DNA of 64,000 nt, from NCBI GenBank assembly GCA_033239125.1, contig BSWB01000004.1, positions 141,175,926 to 141,239,925 on the forward strand, read 5' to 3'. The stretch comes from Fagopyrum homotropicum. Taxonomy: Eukaryota; Streptophyta; Magnoliopsida; Caryophyllales; Polygonaceae. The position numbers and the translations under genes are program-made. The notes below the pieces were generated by a model, which did not search any database, had not been told where the DNA came from, and was given only the letters and a program-made list of their open reading frames with translations. Position 1 is the stretch's first letter; each line of letters begins with the position of its first letter. Positions 59,984 through 64,000 of the stretch are shown piece after piece.

Positions 59984-61610
59984 CTTGGTAGATTTTCACG
60001 CTCGAGGACTCAAAATCCATCTATACCGAACAATCTACGTGTTTACTGATTACAATTTCGTTTTTTAGGGATTAGGTTTAGATTATAATTTCTAATTTTT
60101 AGCATCTAAGTGTTGTTTTGGATGAATGAATGGTTGAAACATGTTAGAAATGCATAAATTAGTGTTATTTGACAAAAAATTGGACAAAAGCTAGACCAGA
60201 GGCATTCGTAAATTTAAATCTAAACGTTTATCTACTTTGTGCATGTGGTGGGACACAACGTGAAAATGAAATTTCACGTTGGTAGCCTAGCGTGAGAACT
60301 ACACTTTTAATGCTAGCACCAACCGTTAAAATACTTAGTGACTTATACTTTATAAACTAGTTCCCTTAAAACTGTGGTATATAGTACGTTTTGTTTTTTG
60401 ACATGAGTTTAGTTTCTTTAAGAACCGTGGTATAATGTTTCATTCTTAATTTCTTATAAACTATAACTTTAGAACCCGTTTTATGCCGAACCGGGGCAAA
60501 CGATTCCAAACTCGATAAACAAAAACCACGTTTGGAGCCAATGTGGGATTTGTGATATCACCTTGATTTTCAACGTAGGATTTCATTTCTTACGTTAACA
60601 ACCGTCATGGAACATTTTGTGTAATTTAAATGGGATCATAATGTAATTATTTATTGAAAGAATTTGATCAGATAAACCCTTTTCATTAAATTAAAATTAT
60701 TTTCTTTCAAAAAGATTATCACAGGTCATCCATTGGACCTTGTCCATATCTATCAACTCCTGATGTGATCCATATATTTTTAACATGGTTTGTTATAAGT
60801 TGCAAAGTTTAAAATAGGGTCAAGCACCTTCCCACCAGCCAAAACCGACTCAATTTGGTTTGATTTTTTGCCCAACTTTTTTGGTTCCGATTCGATCGGT
60901 TCTAGACCAATTATGAATAAGTGTGTGTATTAATATCTGAAACGATTATGTGAACCAAACCGTTCGGAAATGTGTCATTCTGTCCCAAAGCCGATCCATT
61001 TCACAATTTTTGGTCCGACTTTCTCCAACATTCAGCTTTTGGTGCGGTATAGCGTTAGACTGATGCTCGACCTAATTTTAAAATATACCTTGAGAATTTT
61101 CCAAAATTTGGACTTTGCTTCTTGATACCTACCGTTTATCATTTTTATTTTGATATTTTTTTTTCACTACCTATTTTTGATACCCTTCAATTTTTAAGTT
61201 TTTAATTTTTTAAAAATAAGATCATATTTAAATTTAAATTTATATAATTATAACAAAATTAAAACTAATAAACCTACTACAATTAAAAAGATTAAGTTCA
61301 ATAAAAATCCTTTTGTAGGACTTCTTTTCAATATTTGATAATTAATTTTAGCCCAATTGATTGTACACATATTTATGAAATTTCGTTCGATCACTAATAA
61401 AAAAAAAGAAAAATATTTATTTGATTAAGGTATTGTTTCACCTTCTATTTACATTATTTATTTTTCTAAGTACAAATATTTGAAGTATTTTATGATAATT
61501 TTTTATGTTATTAATTTTAAAAAGATATAATTATTATAACAAAGTAGGCATTGATTCAGGTAAGTAGTTCTTCCGGTACATAAATACGAAAAGTTATGGG
61601 AGTGATACGT
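59984..61610. other. AT-rich intergenic DNA
   Basis: No gene is seen. A weak region at 60818-61060 resembles a very degraded MITE. Confidence 0.5.
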
Positions 61611-62220
61611 GTTAGTTTTTCTTCTTCTAACAAACACTTTTTAGTTTAAATTTATTAAACTATTCAATCAAAAAATAATTGCTATATTAATTTAAATTAT
61701 GTATACTAACGTGTTAGTTTTTCGAAAAAGCTAAATAAACGATGTTTGTTTTACTAATGTAAAAAATAAACGCATTTCGATGACGCTCAACGAGGAAAAA
61801 AAAAAAGGGGGGAAGGAAGGGATTTGAGCGCCAACGCTCAAATCTTTATAAAAAAAAAGGCAAAAAATGGGAAAACTAGGATTTTGAGCGCCGGCGTATG
61901 ACGTTGGCTCTCAAATTACATTTAAAAAAAGGACAAAAATAGTAAAAATATGATTTTGGGCGCCAACGCCTTGCGTCGGCTCTCAAATAAAAATAAAAAA
62001 TAAATAGAAAATAGGCTTCAGCGCCATCTGTTAGGGCCCATGTTGAACGCCAACGTAAAGCGTCCATATTTGATACCAAGTAAATTTAAAATTGTGTATA
62101 TAACATGCCCCTAGTTTTTCTTCTTCTAACAAACACTTTTTAGCTCAAATTTATTGTATTATTCAATAAAAAAAAAATTGTTAAAAGACTGCTATATTAA
62201 TTTAAATTATGTATACTAAT
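61611..62220. repeat. Direct repeats of about 100 bp around a hairpin block
   Basis: 61611-61710 and 62111-62220 match closely (both start TAGTTTTTCTTCTTCTAACA and end near GTATACTAA). Between them lie four units built on GAGCGCC and GGCGCTC-like arms at 61821-62060. No coding sequence is seen. Confidence 0.8.
61821..61844. repeat. Perfect 10-bp hairpin
   Basis: The arms GATTTGAGCG and CGCTCAAATC surround a CCAA loop. Three degenerate relatives follow at about 61890, 61952 and 62018. Confidence 0.9.
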
Positions 62221-62739
62221 GGTTCATATTTTTGCAAGAAAAGTTTGTAAGTGTTACTTTTTATTTCAATCATTCGAATTTTAATATTTTAGTACTAATA
62301 TTATATGCCATTGGTTCATACAATTTGTTGTTCTATTTATCACTTATGTTTTTATGCATTTGTTTAATTGTAAATGTTTGAACTAATTAGAATACAATGA
62401 TTGAGTTGACGGTACGCAATGTTCGAACAAATGATACACAAAATTGACCAATACTATAAATTTTAAAATACGTAATAATAAAAAAGTAATTAAAATTTAT
62501 AACTAGAAAAATACAATAAAATATGAACTAATAATATGAAATATTTGAACTAATGGAACACTCTATATGAACTAATAGTGTAAAATTTTAAATTTTGACC
62601 TAACAAATATAATAAAAATGTTCTAATAAAACTTGGATTTCATGAAGACTACTTGAGAACAGTGCATAAAAAACCCCGAACAGCTACTGTAACATATGTG
62701 GACTAACATTTAAAATTTGAAGAAAAAAAAACCTTTCCA

Positions 62740-63362
62740 GGATTAATTTTCTTACTTTTACGTCGCCGATTCAAAAATTGTCACCTATAATTGTTACCGA
62801 TAACTTTCTTTTACCAATAAACATTAGTTGTTGGCAATTTTACATCACCAACTTGTCAAAATTTGTTGACACCTTAATAAAGTGTCACCTGCAAACAATT
62901 GTATGTGGCGCTAACATTAAACTTGTCGCTAACACAAACTTCGCAATGACTTGGTGACACTACAACACATGTGTTATTAATAAGGTGTCACCAAGCAAAC
63001 AAATAGTCATTGACATGACAACATATCAACAATAAAGTGTATTAAACAAAGAGTTATTTGTGTCTAATACTAACTTGTGAAGATGTCCGTTACACCACAC
63101 CTTGTGTCACCAACAATTAGTTGTGTTTGACACCATGAAAAACTTGTCACCGAGACCAATTTTACATGAGTTTGTCTACACCACAATGCATGTGTTACTA
63201 ATAAGATGTCAACAACACAACAAATAGTTATTTATGACACTAGATAAAATATTACCAACAAAAAATGTTGGTCTTCTAACACCGAACTTGACAATATGGT
63301 AACAACTTCGTCACTTCTTTGTCACCAACAATTTTGTCGGTGACAACAAATACAATTTTTAT
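62740..63362. repeat. Dispersed GTGTCACC/TTGTCACC word region
   Basis: More than twelve variants of TTGGTGACA or its complement, with half sites such as GTGTCACC and ACAACAC, lie in about 620 bp. This resembles subterminal repeats of DNA transposons. No terminal inverted repeat or target duplication was found. No gene is seen. Confidence 0.6.
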
Positions 63363-64000
63363 AACATTGGTGTATTACGAAACAATTTGTTTTTTTTAAG
63401 TAGTAGAAAATTTTCAATAAAAATATAATATTTTTTAAATATTTTTTTTTGAATGAGTAGGGTTGATCATGACATTGATATTTTATATAAAAAATAAATT
63501 TAAAAGAAATAAAAAGTAAAAAATTTATAAATTAGTAATCACAAATATTAATGAATTAGTAGGAAATTTATATATATAAAAAAATTGTGATATTAATGGA
63601 GAATTCTGATCCATTAGAACTTCTGTTTTGTAGTAAAAATGGAAGTGATAGAGGAAGAAGTTTGACTCCTTGAAGAGATCCAACCACCGAGACGAGAAGA
63701 CGCCAACCTCTAAGAGTACCCATATTGGTATTCTTAGAGGGTGATCTTAATGCCACATAGGAAGAGAAAGAATATTTTGCACTAGACCCTACAAAATTTA
63801 ATCTTACGGAAAATAATCATCTTGTATGGGAACCCACATAATAGAAAATTAATTTGACAATTAAAAAGATAATAAGTAAGGTTTTTCAATGAGAAAAAAA
63901 AAGAGAAGGGAGAGGAAACGTGGCATTGTTTGATTGATCAATACCGACTAACCAAACTTTGTCACATGTTTTGAACTAATTTAATTTGTAAAATTTGTTT
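63363..64000. other. AT-rich intergenic DNA
   Basis: Nothing recognised. Confidence 0.5.

Noticed and set aside
60818..61060. Possible fourth hAT MITE
   Set aside because: AGGGTCAAGCACC and CGGTATAGCG only vaguely resemble terminal repeats, and no 8-bp duplication was found.

Overview
The window is plant nuclear DNA, probably eudicot, built mostly from LTR retrotransposons piled inside one another. The evidence is Athila-type gypsy polyproteins with FMDDF reverse transcriptase motifs, an Athila ORF-1/env-like gene, a copia element, hAT-type MITEs with 8-bp target duplications, and one intron-containing plant receptor kinase gene with GT-AG introns. The species cannot be named. I see no rRNA, tRNA or CRISPR.

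Layout. 1-8212: an internally deleted Athila element (A, minus strand), inserted in the gag of an older gypsy element (B), whose 5' LTR runs to 14369 and itself holds a hAT MITE and a solo LTR (G). 14370-20384: AT-rich sequence without genes, two more hAT MITEs and a 368-bp tandem duplication. 20452-45084: a five-level nest. A miniature LTR element (TRIM) was cut by solo LTR F, F by solo LTR D1, D1 by Athila element E, and E by solo LTR D2 and by deleted Athila element H. Target-site duplications close exactly for TRIM (CAAAT), F (ATATA), E (GAAGC) and H (TATAT). 45090-48469: low-copy DNA with a LINE-type RNase H remnant and a small MITE. 48470-52863: the only intact gene, a PERK-type receptor-like kinase in eight exons. 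53428-59978: a solo LTR (K) containing a decayed copia element. 59984-64000: AT-rich DNA with hairpin and word repeats, no gene.

None of the retroelement coding regions is intact. LTR mismatches counted by eye rank the insertions in an order that fits the nesting: H about 0.7%, A about 1.4%, copia 2.5%, E about 2.8%, and the TRIM clearly more.

The most unusual signal is not a gene. Each LTR family is studded with its own short, CG-rich, mostly palindromic word: CCACGGCCGTGG in E and D1, CCTCGGTCGAGG in A and H, AAATCGGCCGATTT in D2, ACTCGAGCAAAGAAG in F, GCAGGGGCGG in K. The words sit at comparable places in the LTRs, often as half-site, palindrome, half-site, and recur inside the element's own coding region. 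Two homologous LTRs (D1 and D2) carry different words at the matching place. This looks like a family-specific recognition code whose reader is unknown.
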